Shown piece by piece: positions 1 to 7,809 of a stretch of 64,000 nucleotides of DNA (position 1 is the stretch's first letter; each line of letters opens with the position of its first letter). The position numbers were made by a program, and so were the translations under genes. Origin of the DNA: Pseudomonas fulva 12-X (GTDB lineage: Bacteria; Pseudomonadota; Gammaproteobacteria; Pseudomonadales; Pseudomonadaceae); the NCBI RefSeq assembly GCF_000213805.1, contig NC_015556.1, positions 4,107,001 through 4,171,000 of the forward strand, read 5' to 3'. The notes beneath the pieces were generated by a model. The model did no database searches. It was given only the letters and a program-made list of their open reading frames with translations, and had not been told where the DNA came from.

Positions 1-22
1 CGTCACCGCTAATCATCACTTC

Positions 23-54
23 ACGATCAAGGGCGCTTCGGCGCCCTTGATCGT
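23..54 (-). terminator. Stem-loop after the thioesterase gene
   Basis: A perfect 14-bp inverted repeat with a TTCG loop (23-36 and 41-54) lies directly against the stop codon of the leftward thioesterase gene. No clear T-run follows on either strand, so it could be a weak terminator or a 3'-end stabilising hairpin. Confidence 0.55.
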
Positions 55-489
55 TCAGGCTGGCAGCAAGCGCTCCATCGCCTGGCGCAACGCCTGGGGA
101 ATAGTCACCGGCTGGTTGCTCTGGCGGTCCACGAATACATGCACGAAGCGCCCTGCGGCACAGGCCTGTTGCTGCCCTCCCTTAAAGACCGCGAGCTCGT
201 ATTGCACCGAGCTGTTGCCCAGCTTGCCGACCCGCAGGCCGACCTCGATGCGCTCGGGAAAGGCAATCGACTCGAAGTAGTCGCAGCTCGAACTCACCAC
301 GAAACCCACTACCTCGCCACGGTGAATGTCCAGGCAGCCAACCTCGATCAGGTAGCTGTTCACCGCCGTATCGAAATAGCTGTAGTAGGTGACGTTGTTG
401 ACGTGGCCATACAGATCGTTGTCGTGCCAGCGCGTGGTGATCGGCTGGAAGTGACGATAGTGCTCGCGCAGGTGCTGCGGCTGTTGCAT
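55..489 (-). CDS. Acyl-CoA thioesterase, 4HBT hot-dog family (YbgC/FcbC type)
   Basis: This 144-residue protein has the single-domain hot-dog size of 4-hydroxybenzoyl-CoA thioesterase-like enzymes, which hydrolyse acyl-CoA thioesters in the cytoplasm. Near the N-terminus it carries the segment RWHDNDLYGHVNN, the usual active-site region of the family (acidic residue, then GHVNN). A longer reading frame begins upstream, but I start at the ATG whose complement is 487-489 because a GAGGTGG ribosome-binding site lies about 7 bases before it. The gene follows the dehydrogenase at 563-1726 on the same strand after 73 bases, so the two are probably co-transcribed. The physiological acyl substrate cannot be told from the sequence. 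Confidence 0.85.
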   Translation of the reverse strand: MQQPQHLREHYRHFQPITTRWHDNDLYGHVNNVTYYSYFDTAVNSYLIEVGCLDIHRGEVVGFVVSSSCDYFESIAFPERIEVGLRVGKLGNSSVQYELAVFKGGQQQACAAGRFVHVFVDRQSNQPVTIPQALRQAMERLLPA

Positions 490-562
490 GGGTTGCCACC
501 TCGCAGAAGGACAGGAGCCGGCATGGTGCCGGCCTCCTGCTGAAGTGACAACTGCGCCCTGC

Positions 563-1726
563 TCAGTAGGCAACCTGATAGATAGCCAGCGCGTGGGCCT
601 GGGTCATTTGCCGCGGATTGTTGACCAGCAGCCGCTCATGCAGCATGGCGTCGGTGGCCAGGCGCGGCAGCAGATCCTGCTCGACGCCCACATCACGCAG
701 ACGCGCGGGCAAACCGCTGCGCTCACTGAGATCGGCCAGTTCGATGATGAACTGCTCGGTGTGATCCGTGGCATCGCCAGCGCGCAGGCGTTCGCCCAAC
801 AGCAGCGGCGCCAGCTCCTCGTAGAGCGGCGCCGCTACCGAAGCGTTGAAGCCCAATACATGGGGCAGCAGCACTGCCGTGCTGACGCCATGGGGTACCT
901 GACAATGCCCGCCCAATGGATACGCCAGCGCATGCACTGCCGCCAGCGGCGCATTGGCATAGGCCTGCCCGGCCAGGCATGCGCCAAGCAGCATGGCCTG
1001 TCGCGCCTCGAGATTGGTGCCGTTATGCACCGCTTCGTCCAGGTTCGCGCCCAGCAGGCTCAAGGCTTCACGGGCGAGCATGTCGGAAAGCGGGTTCTTG
1101 CGCCGCGCGCCTGTGTAGGCCTCCACAGCATGCCCCATGGCCAACATGCCGCAGGCGGCAGTGACCGGCGCCGGCAACTGCAGGGTGAGCTCGGCATCGA
1201 GCAAGGCGAGATCCGGCAACAGCCGCGCAGAAACAACCGCGACCCGCGTCGCGTGTCTGGTAGTCACCACGGCGATGGGCGTGACTTCGGAACCGCTGCC
1301 GGCAGTGGTCGGCACCTGGATCAATGGCAGACGCTGCCCCGCCACCTTGTCGACGCCATAGAGATCACTCAGGGTTTGCCGACAATCAGGGTGGGCCAAT
1401 TGAGCGACCAGCTTAGCCACATCCAGCGAGCTGCCGCCGCCAAAGCCGATCACCAGATTGCCCTGAACCTCCCGGGCGAATTGCGCGGCCTTGTCGATCA
1501 CGGTTTCCGGCGCCTGCGCCACCACGCCATCGAATACGTGCAGCGCCACCCCGCTCCTGGCGAAGGCGCTACGCACCTCCTCGAAGAAATCCTGCCGGGC
1601 CACGCCGGCGTCGGTCACCAACACCACGGAGCGCGCGCCCCAGGCCTGGCATAACGGCACGAGCCGCTGAACGGCTCCGGGTTCGCAGATGAGATGGGCG
1701 GCTGTCGCAAAGCTGAATGGCTGCAT
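563..1726 (-). CDS. Iron-containing alcohol dehydrogenase family protein with altered metal site
   Basis: This 387-residue protein has the full length and the two signature regions of group III (Fe-type) NAD(P)-dependent alcohol dehydrogenases: a GGGSSLD nucleotide-binding loop (residues 96-102) and a C-terminal helical domain. In FucO-type enzymes the metal is held by one Asp and three His. Here the first motif reads GMLAMGHAVEAY, so the Asp position is Leu195 and only His199 remains. The second region keeps His265 and His279, but a usually conserved His is Tyr269. The protein may use another ligand, be metal-free, or have a different activity. A GAGGAA ribosome-binding site precedes the ATG. 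It is probably co-transcribed with the thioesterase downstream. Confidence 0.85.
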   Translation of the reverse strand: MQPFSFATAAHLICEPGAVQRLVPLCQAWGARSVVLVTDAGVARQDFFEEVRSAFARSGVALHVFDGVVAQAPETVIDKAAQFAREVQGNLVIGFGGGSSLDVAKLVAQLAHPDCRQTLSDLYGVDKVAGQRLPLIQVPTTAGSGSEVTPIAVVTTRHATRVAVVSARLLPDLALLDAELTLQLPAPVTAACGMLAMGHAVEAYTGARRKNPLSDMLAREALSLLGANLDEAVHNGTNLEARQAMLLGACLAGQAYANAPLAAVHALAYPLGGHCQVPHGVSTAVLLPHVLGFNASVAAPLYEELAPLLLGERLRAGDATDHTEQFIIELADLSERSGLPARLRDVGVEQDLLPRLATDAMLHERLLVNNPRQMTQAHALAIYQVAY

Positions 1727-2138
1727 GGCGCGTTCCTCGTTCTGTGCGGCGCGCTGTCGCGCGCAAGAAAGACCGTGCCCCTGTCACCCTCGCATCGCAG
1801 CGTCCCGGCAAGGCCTCTGTTCATAGTAGGCCCTGAGCCCATATCTGCCCGGAAAAGCACGCAGCAGTTGCCATTCGTCGATTGGTTGGCCGCCGCCGAT
1901 AAGCGCTTGGCTCAAGGGACGCCGGCACGCCTGGCAAACGGTTGACTCGGGCAATATCACGCAGCCCAGCAAATACGCGGCTTTCCAGCATATGGGCGAA
2001 GATCGCCTCCGAAGACGACAATTGGCCCCGCAAAAAGTGCTAGTCCATCCCGTTCTTGAGCTTATGACATATCCGCCTAAAGCCTGCCGCTGGCTGGATT
2101 TAGACTTCAGCCATCGAAGCGAAAGACGGAGGTGACTC
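1727..2138. other. 412-bp intergenic region with no supported gene
   Basis: This stretch separates the leftward dehydrogenase from the rightward coiled-coil gene, so it should hold both promoters. Open frames across it give low-complexity or cysteine/arginine-rich translations with no family resemblance, and I call no gene. A good ribosome-binding site (GGAGGTG) sits at its right end for the gene at 2139. No convincing -35/-10 pair, repeat or RNA gene stood out. Confidence 0.5.
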
Positions 2139-2642
2139 ATGCCCCTTTCCATCGACGGCATGAATATCGGCCAGTACAGCTATCGGCCACTTGGCAACAC
2201 CAACAACGGCCTGCAGACCAATGCCATTGACCGTGCGACACCCGCCGCGCAGCGTTTGAGCGACGCTCAGGAGCAACTGCTTGAGCGTCGGCGCCTGGAA
2301 GAGGAACGCCAAGAGCGGCTAAGCGAAGCCCGTGAAGAGCGGATCGCCCAGCAGGAGGAGGCAGAGGAACGCGCCCTGCAGGTGCGTCAGGAACGCCAGG
2401 AGGCAGCCCGAGCGCTCGACGAGCAGCAACGCGAACAGCGGCTTGAGACACTTCAGGAGCAGCGCCAGGAAGTGCTCAACCCACTGTCCGCCGAAAGCCT
2501 GGCCCGCCAGCGCGTGCAGACGGAAGTAACTCCACCGGCAGCGAATACCGCGCAGGTCAGCCCACGGCTTGCTGCCGAGGCGATCTCGACCTATCGCCAG
2601 ACCGCATCGCCGGACTTTATCGGCCGCAGCCTGGCAGCTTGA
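2139..2642 (+). CDS. Hypothetical charged coiled-coil protein
   Basis: This 167-residue protein has no recognised enzyme domain. Residues about 35-125 are almost entirely Glu, Arg, Gln, Ala and Leu in a pattern expected for one long alpha-helical coiled coil. The first 30 residues (MPLSIDGMNIG start, Asn/Tyr/Gly-rich) and the last 40 (Pro/Ala/Ser-rich, ending FIGRSLAA) look flexible. There is no signal peptide or membrane segment, so it is probably cytoplasmic. A strong GGAGGTG ribosome-binding site lies 5 bases before the ATG, and a bidirectional terminator follows, so it is a single-gene unit. A structural or scaffold role is possible, but I do not recognise the family. Confidence 0.75.
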   Translation: MPLSIDGMNIGQYSYRPLGNTNNGLQTNAIDRATPAAQRLSDAQEQLLERRRLEEERQERLSEAREERIAQQEEAEERALQVRQERQEAARALDEQQREQRLETLQEQRQEVLNPLSAESLARQRVQTEVTPPAANTAQVSPRLAAEAISTYRQTASPDFIGRSLAA

Positions 2643-2652
2643 TAACCGCCTG

Positions 2653-2706
2653 AAAAATCGGCCCCTGATCAGATCATTTGTTCGATCTGATCAGGGGCCG
2701 ATTTTT
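2653..2706. terminator. Strong bidirectional rho-independent terminator
   Basis: A perfect 23-bp stem (2653-2675 with 2684-2706) and an 8-base loop is flanked by A-runs on the left and T-runs on the right. It can end transcription of the rightward gene at 2139-2642 and of the leftward gene at 2759-3178. Confidence 0.9.
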
Positions 2707-2758
2707 TATGAATGGCTTGGAACGGGGCGCTCACTGTGAGGTGAACGCCCTGACTAGC

Positions 2759-3178
2759 TCACTCTTTACCCAAGGCCTCCTGGCGCTCCAGGAATTCCTC
2801 CTGTAATAGCGCATCGGCGTTTTCCGCTTCACCGTCGAGTTGCTGTTGCAGATGGCCGGTGCCGACCGGCTTGGTCTCCAGTTTGCCCACCAGATGTTCA
2901 AGGGCGTGACGCATCTTCTCGGCAGCGCCGTCGATGGCCTGCTCCAGCGATTCGGCCCTGTGGGTCACGGACAGCGGCTGATGCCCCTTGGGGCGCGCTT
3001 CGATCTGGCAGCGTTTGTCGTCGGCGCCACTCTTGCCGCCGTTCTCGTCGCTGATGTGCACTTCCACACGCGACAGGAATTCATCGTACCGGTCCAGTCG
3101 ATCCGCCACGGATGCGCTCACCCATTCGTGTAGACGCGCGCTGCCTTCGATATGGTTGCTGTTCACATGAACTTGCAT
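2759..3178 (-). CDS. HPF/RaiA family ribosome-associated protein
   Basis: This 139-residue protein has the short-form hibernation factor fold. The N-terminus MQVHVNSNHIEGS matches the first beta strand of HPF/RaiA proteins, followed by a segment containing RVEVHISDENG and a helix around residues 80-100. Family members bind the decoding region of the ribosome and silence it in stationary phase or stress. The C-terminal about 40 residues are acidic and Gln/Glu-rich, an extension beyond the core domain but shorter than the long HPF dimerisation domain. The start is supported by a GAGGA ribosome-binding site. It ends at the bidirectional terminator and seems monocistronic. It is unlikely to be the main rpoN-linked hpf gene, because no rpoN neighbours are present. 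Confidence 0.8.
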   Translation of the reverse strand: MQVHVNSNHIEGSARLHEWVSASVADRLDRYDEFLSRVEVHISDENGGKSGADDKRCQIEARPKGHQPLSVTHRAESLEQAIDGAAEKMRHALEHLVGKLETKPVGTGHLQQQLDGEAENADALLQEEFLERQEALGKE

Positions 3179-3288
3179 GGTCTTCCTCGCTTGTGACGGG
3201 TCTACGAGGTTGGAGGCAGGCGGGCAGGACTAGGTTCCTGCTGATTGCCGCCGCTGCCGGTAATGCGGCAGCGGCGCCAGGAAGCGGA

Positions 3289-3891
3289 TCAGAAGCGGTC
3301 GCGGATCACGGCCTCGTCGAACGGCAGCTTGCCGATGCGCGGCTTGGCCTCGACAGCCTTCTTGCCCACCGCGACCATCAGGCCGATCACGTGGTTGTCC
3401 GGCAGGTTGATCAGCTTGGCCACGGCATCGAAATCGAAGCCGTCCATGGGGCAGGAGTCCAGGCCCTTGCCGCGGGCGGCGAGCATCAGGGTCTGCGCCA
3501 CCAGGCCACAGCTGCGCATGGTTTCGTCGCGCTGCACCTGGGGCTTGCCGCGGTAATAGTTGTCGATGGCGCCGGCCATGAACTGCTGCACCTCGGCAGG
3601 CGCGCCTTCCCACACGCGGCTCGCGTTCTTTTCCCAGCTGTCGAGCTGGGCACAGATCACCACCAGCATCGAAGCATCGGTCATCTGTGCCTGATCCCAA
3701 CCTACCGCACGAATCTGCTGACGCAGGGCCGGGTCGCTGACTTCCACCAGGCGCACGTGCTGCAGGTTGAAGGCCGTTGGTGCGAGCAGCGCCAGTTGCA
3801 GCAACTCGTTCTTCTCTTCAGCGCTCAGGGAAAAGCCGGCGTCGTAGCCTTTGACGGCGCGGCGACTGCGAATGGCTTCATCGATATGCAT
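3289..3891 (-). CDS. Nitroreductase family FMN-dependent oxidoreductase
   Basis: This 200-residue protein belongs to the nitroreductase superfamily, dimeric FMN enzymes that use NAD(P)H to reduce nitro-compounds, quinones or similar acceptors in the cytosol. The N-terminus reads HIDEAIRSRRAVKGYD, the usual phosphate/FMN-contacting SRR segment. The C-terminal third has the glycine-rich VIGLMVAVGKK region that contacts FMN. I start at the ATG complementing 3889-3891, which has a GGAG box 7 bases upstream; an upstream in-frame start lacks one. It is a stand-alone gene divergent from the Mce operon. The natural substrate is unknown. Confidence 0.85.
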   Translation of the reverse strand: MHIDEAIRSRRAVKGYDAGFSLSAEEKNELLQLALLAPTAFNLQHVRLVEVSDPALRQQIRAVGWDQAQMTDASMLVVICAQLDSWEKNASRVWEGAPAEVQQFMAGAIDNYYRGKPQVQRDETMRSCGLVAQTLMLAARGKGLDSCPMDGFDFDAVAKLINLPDNHVIGLMVAVGKKAVEAKPRIGKLPFDEAVIRDRF

Positions 3892-4098
3892 GGCAAACTC
3901 CACAGGGATGGAAAACCGCACCATGCTAGGCAAGCCGAGGCGCCAGCGCTACCGGAGCATTCCGATGCAATTCATCGCCTGTAACGATTTATCCGAACCC
4001 CTGCTAGGCCCTGCGAGTCGATTAACCAGAGCCAATCGGGCCCGCTGTGGCCTATTGCCGACTGTTCCACCGCAAGCACCGAGCGCTAAGCTGTCGAC

Positions 4099-5229
4099 AT
4101 GACCCACTCGCCCTACATCAGCCTGCCCGCTGCCGACGCCGATGCGCTGAAGGTAGGCGGCGACTGGACGCTCGCACACTACGCCACGCTGCTGACGCAG
4201 GTCGACAAGGCACGGCCGGCACTGGGCGGGCACAGCCGCGCCGACCTCAGCGATCTCAATGCCCTGGACACCGCCGGCGCCAGCCTGTTGGTCGAACTGA
4301 TCGGCGCCGAGCGGCTGATCGCCCTGCTGCCCGACGGCGCGCTCAGCGAGGAGCGCCGCGCCCTGCTGCACACCGTCGCCACCGCCATGCAGCACGACCA
4401 GCAGGCGGCCGAGCACCCGCCCCGCTCCACCTGGCGCGAATTCTTCGGGCACATCGGCGAGGTGGTCGAAGGCGTCTGGCACAAGGCCGTAGGCCTGCTC
4501 GGCTTCGTCGGTCTGACGCTCAGCACCATGTTGCTGATCCTGCTCAACCCGCGGCGCTGGCGCCTGACATCCCTGGCGTCGCACCTCGAACAGATCGGCC
4601 TCAACGCGGTACCGATCATTTCCCTGCTGACCTTTCTGGTCGGCGCCGTGGTGGCCTTTCTCGGCGCCACCATCCTGCGCGACTTCGGCGCGACCATCTA
4701 CACGGTCAACCTGGTGGCCTTCTCCTTCCTGCGCGAGTTCGGCGTGCTGCTGACGGCCATCCTCATGGCCGGCCGCACCGCCAGCGCCTTCACCGCGCAG
4801 ATCGGCTCGATGAAGGCCAACGAGGAGATCGACGCGATCCGCACCCTGGGCCTCAATCCCATGGAGTTGCTGGTGCTGCCGCGGGTGTTCGCCATGCTGA
4901 TCGCCCTGCCGCTGCTGACCTTTATCGCCATGGTCTGCGGCATGCTCGGCGGCGCCATGGTGTGCCTGATCACCCTGGATATTTCACCGTCGATGTTCCT
5001 GCACCTGCTGCAGGAGAACATCCCGCTCAATCACTTTCTGGTCGGCATGGGCAAGGCACCGATCTTTGCCTTTCTGATCGCGGTGATCGGCTGCCTGGAA
5101 GGCTTCAAGGTCATCGGCAGCGCGCAGTCGGTGGGCGAGCGCACCACCTCGAGCGTGGTGCAGTCGATCTTCGTGGTCATCGTGGTCGATGCCGTGGCCG
5201 CATTGTTTTTGATGGAGATGGGCTGGTGA
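4099..5229 (+). CDS. MlaE-type ABC transporter permease with N-terminal STAS domain
   Basis: This 376-residue inner-membrane protein is the permease of an Mce/Mla-like lipid transporter. Residues about 1-105 resemble a STAS domain, with DLNALDTAGASLLVEL like the switch region of MlaB/anti-anti-sigma proteins. Residues about 125-376 form the MlaE domain with several membrane helices and the typical segment MKANEEIDAIRTLGLNP, which contacts the ATPase. In the classical Mla system the STAS protein MlaB is separate; here it is fused. It is the first gene of four overlapping genes, and its stop codon is shared with the GTG start of the ATPase. No strong ribosome-binding site precedes the ATG. Confidence 0.92.
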   Translation: MTHSPYISLPAADADALKVGGDWTLAHYATLLTQVDKARPALGGHSRADLSDLNALDTAGASLLVELIGAERLIALLPDGALSEERRALLHTVATAMQHDQQAAEHPPRSTWREFFGHIGEVVEGVWHKAVGLLGFVGLTLSTMLLILLNPRRWRLTSLASHLEQIGLNAVPIISLLTFLVGAVVAFLGATILRDFGATIYTVNLVAFSFLREFGVLLTAILMAGRTASAFTAQIGSMKANEEIDAIRTLGLNPMELLVLPRVFAMLIALPLLTFIAMVCGMLGGAMVCLITLDISPSMFLHLLQENIPLNHFLVGMGKAPIFAFLIAVIGCLEGFKVIGSAQSVGERTTSSVVQSIFVVIVVDAVAALFLMEMGW

Positions 5230-6005
5230 AGGGCGAGGCGATCATCCAGGTCCGCGACCTGACCAATCAGTTCGGCCCGCAGGTGGTGCACCAGCACCTG
5301 GATCTGGACCTGTACCGCGGCGAAGTGCTCGGTGTGGTGGGTGGCTCCGGCACCGGCAAGTCGGTGCTGCTGCGCACCATCGTTGGCCTGCGCGAGCCCA
5401 ATGCCGGCACCGTGCGGGTATTCGGTGAAGATCTGCTGACGCTGCCCGCCGGGCGCCGTTCCGAACTGGAGCGGCGCTTCGGCGTGCTCTACCAGCGCGG
5501 TGCGCTGTTCTCCTCTCTCAGCGTACTGGAGAACATCGTGCTGCCGCTGATCGAGCACGCCGGGCTAAATCGCGCCCAGGCCGAGCGCCTGGCCAGGTCC
5601 AAGGTGTCCCTGGTCGGCCTGCCGGGCCACGCCGGCGACAAGTACCCGACCGAGCTGTCCGGCGGCATGGTAAAACGCGCCGCCCTGGCCCGCGCTCTGG
5701 CGCTGGAGCCGGACATCCTGTTTCTCGACGAGCCGACCGCCGGCCTCGACCCGATTGGTGCGGCGGCCTTCGACCAATTGATCCGCACCCTGCGCAACGC
5801 TTTGGGGCTCAGCGTTTTTCTGGTCACCCATGACCTGGATACGCTCTACACCCTGTGCGACCGCGTCGCCGTGCTGTCACAGAAGCGGGTACTGGTGGCC
5901 GACACGCTGGACGTGGTCGCCGCCACCGACGATCCCTGGATAAACGACTATTTCCATGGCCCGCGTGGACGCGCGGCCGACCAGGCTGCAGCGAGGATAA
6001 GTTGA
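5226..6005 (+). CDS. ABC transporter ATPase of the Mce/Mla-like system (MlaF type)
   Basis: This 259-residue cytoplasmic ATPase energises the adjacent MlaE-type permease. It has Walker A GGSGTGKS, the signature LSGGMVKRAALARAL (the M in place of Q is typical of MlaF relatives), Walker B ILFLDEPTAGLDP and the H-loop LVTHD. The GTG start overlaps the last 4 bases of the permease gene. The open frame extends far upstream, but that part is out-of-frame shadow of the permease. The next gene starts immediately after its TGA, which indicates translational coupling. Confidence 0.93.
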   Translation: MKGEAIIQVRDLTNQFGPQVVHQHLDLDLYRGEVLGVVGGSGTGKSVLLRTIVGLREPNAGTVRVFGEDLLTLPAGRRSELERRFGVLYQRGALFSSLSVLENIVLPLIEHAGLNRAQAERLARSKVSLVGLPGHAGDKYPTELSGGMVKRAALARALALEPDILFLDEPTAGLDPIGAAAFDQLIRTLRNALGLSVFLVTHDLDTLYTLCDRVAVLSQKRVLVADTLDVVAATDDPWINDYFHGPRGRAADQAAARIS

Positions 6006-6923
6006 ATGGAACCACGCGCCCATCACGTCTTGATCGGCATGTTCACGGTGGCAATCGTCAGCGCCATCCTGATATTCGCCCTGTGGCTGGGCAAATCCAG
6101 CGCCGACAAGCAGTTCAACCACTATGAAGTGATCTTCACCGAAGCGGTCAACGGCCTGTCCCAGGGCAGCGCGGTGCAGTACAGCGGCATCCGCGTCGGC
6201 GACGTCACCAGCCTGACCCTGGACCCGCAGGACCCGCGCAAGGTGCACGCCAATATCCGCATAACCAGCGCCACGCCGATCAAGGAAGACACTCGAGCAC
6301 GGCTGACCATCACCAATATCACCGGCGGCGCGGTGATCCAGCTGCATGGTGGCTCGCCCGAGAGCCCGGCGCTAAAAGCCTCGAACGGACGCACACCGGT
6401 AATCATCGCCGACCGCTCGCCGCTGTCGCGGCTGATGACCAATGGTGAGGACCTGATGGTCAGCGTGACCCGCCTGCTCGATCGTGCCAATGCCATGTTC
6501 TCCCGCGAGAACACCGAGAACATCGCCAAGACCCTGCGCAACCTGGAGGAGATCACCGCCAGCGTTTCCGAACAACGCGAGGAACTGCGCGAAGCGCTGG
6601 CGCAAATGTCCGCCGCGGGACGCGAGGCCAGCGCCCTGATGAACAACGCCAACAAGCTGTTCAGCGGCCCCGCGCAAAACACAATGGAAAACGCCGAACG
6701 CCTGGCAGCCTCGCTGGAGCGCAGCAGCAGCAATATCGAACAGCTGCTGCAGGACAACCGCGCCGCCCTCGATGGCGGCATGCAGGGCATAGGCGAACTC
6801 GGCCCGGCCATCAACGAGCTGCGTGACACCCTGGGCTCGCTGCGCTCGTTCTCGCGGCGCCTGGAGGAAGACCCGGCCGGTTATCTGCTGCGCAGCGACA
6901 GCATCAAGGAGTTTCAACCATGA
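6006..6923 (+). CDS. MlaD/MCE domain protein, periplasmic lipid-carrying subunit
   Basis: This 305-residue protein has one N-terminal membrane anchor (about residues 8-29), then an MCE/MlaD beta-barrel domain (about 38-118, with AVQYSGIRVGDVTSL), then a long alpha-helical C-terminal region of about 140 residues. MCE proteins form hexameric rings in the periplasm that pass lipids between the two membranes. The long helical tail is larger than in E. coli MlaD and could build a needle or tunnel toward the outer membrane (inference). The ATG directly abuts the stop of the ATPase gene, and the 3' end overlaps the lipoprotein start by 4 bases. Confidence 0.92.
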   Translation: MEPRAHHVLIGMFTVAIVSAILIFALWLGKSSADKQFNHYEVIFTEAVNGLSQGSAVQYSGIRVGDVTSLTLDPQDPRKVHANIRITSATPIKEDTRARLTITNITGGAVIQLHGGSPESPALKASNGRTPVIIADRSPLSRLMTNGEDLMVSVTRLLDRANAMFSRENTENIAKTLRNLEEITASVSEQREELREALAQMSAAGREASALMNNANKLFSGPAQNTMENAERLAASLERSSSNIEQLLQDNRAALDGGMQGIGELGPAINELRDTLGSLRSFSRRLEEDPAGYLLRSDSIKEFQP

Positions 6924-7549
6924 AGGGTTTCGTCACTGCCGGCGCTCTATTGCTGACCGGCCTGCTAAGTGCCTGCTCGGTGCTGCCCAAGGGCGAGCCA
7001 CTCGAGGTGTATCTGCTGCCGAGCAACCTGCCGGTGCGTGCCGCCGAGGCGCCGCGGGAAAGCTGGTCGCTGCGGGTCAACCGCCCACAGAGCAGCCAGT
7101 TGCTGGATAGCCCACGCATCGCCGTACTGCCGCAAGGCGACCGCATCAGCGCCTACCAGGGCGCACGCTGGAGCGACCGCGCGCCGGCACTGTTTCGCGA
7201 CCGGCTGATCGGCGCCTTTCTCGATGACGGTCGCGTCGGTGCCGTCAGCAGCGACGACAGCCGCCTGCAGGCCGACCTGGAACTGAGCAGCGACCTGCGC
7301 GCCTTCCAGAGCGAATACCGCAATGGCCGACCGGAAGTACACATTTTGCTCGACGCGCGCCTGGTGCAGGCCGGCAACCAGCGCATCCTCGCCAGCAAGC
7401 GTTTCGAGGTGCAGCAGATCGCCGGGGACACTGCCGTGGAGTCTGTAGTGAAAACCTTCGGCGCCGCCAACGACCAACTGTCGCGCCAGCTGATCGACTG
7501 GGTAGTGGAAGAAGGCCGACGTAATGCGCCGGATAACAACAAGCCCTGA
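6920..7549 (+). CDS. ABC-type transport auxiliary lipoprotein (PqiC-like)
   Basis: This 209-residue protein begins with a lipoprotein signal ending in LLSAC (lipobox; Cys at residue 19), so it is probably lipidated and sent to the outer membrane. The rest matches the ABC-transport auxiliary domain found last in Mce operons: YLLPSNLPVR near the N-terminus and WSDRAPALFRDRLIGAF in the middle. Such proteins are thought to provide the outer-membrane end of the lipid path, like PqiC. It overlaps the MCE gene by 4 bases (ATGA) and closes the operon. The family resemblance is clear, but the transported lipid is unknown. Confidence 0.9.
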   Translation: MKGFVTAGALLLTGLLSACSVLPKGEPLEVYLLPSNLPVRAAEAPRESWSLRVNRPQSSQLLDSPRIAVLPQGDRISAYQGARWSDRAPALFRDRLIGAFLDDGRVGAVSSDDSRLQADLELSSDLRAFQSEYRNGRPEVHILLDARLVQAGNQRILASKRFEVQQIAGDTAVESVVKTFGAANDQLSRQLIDWVVEEGRRNAPDNNKP

Positions 7550-7600
7550 CCGGCGCAGCTCTACCTACTCATTTGATGGTAGCCATTCAGCGTTTCTACT

Positions 7601-7651
7601 GTGGGAACGGGCCATGCCCGTGATTTTTTCGCGGGCATGGCCCGCTCCCAC
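7601..7651. repeat. REP-like palindrome (GTGGGA...TCCCAC)
   Basis: A 20-bp inverted repeat (7601-7620 with 7632-7651, one mismatch) begins GTGGGAACGGGCC and ends GGCCCGCTCCCAC, with a loop containing a run of six T. A second copy is at 55695-55740. Both lie between genes, as Pseudomonas REP elements do. It sits after the Mce operon and may also help end that transcript. Confidence 0.8.
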
Positions 7652-7755
7652 GGGGATACGCAGCAAGCACTATGAACCGCTGATAGCAATCTCAAGCGGG
7701 CGCCAACTGCCTTACAGTTTTCACCGGTCAACAGCAGTTATCGCCATATCAATAA

Positions 7756-7787
7756 AACGACCGGTGTGATCACTCACACCAGCCGTT
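7756..7787 (-). terminator. Rho-independent terminator of clpB
   Basis: A 14-bp stem with two G-T type pairs (7756-7769 with 7774-7787) and a TCAC loop is followed on the leftward strand by TTTTATT. It lies 23 bases after the clpB stop codon. Confidence 0.8.
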
Positions 7788-7809
7788 CTTTGTGCTGCAG
7801 TTGCTGACG

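Noticed and set aside
1784..2161. 125-codon leftward frame in the 1.7-2.1 kb gap
   Set aside because: No ribosome-binding site; Arg/Ser/Cys-rich composition without family signal; it overlaps the start of a well-supported gene.
4047..5225. Upstream extension of the ATPase reading frame
   Set aside because: The first two thirds are Arg/Pro-rich out-of-frame translation of the permease; the real ATPase starts at the GTG at 5226.
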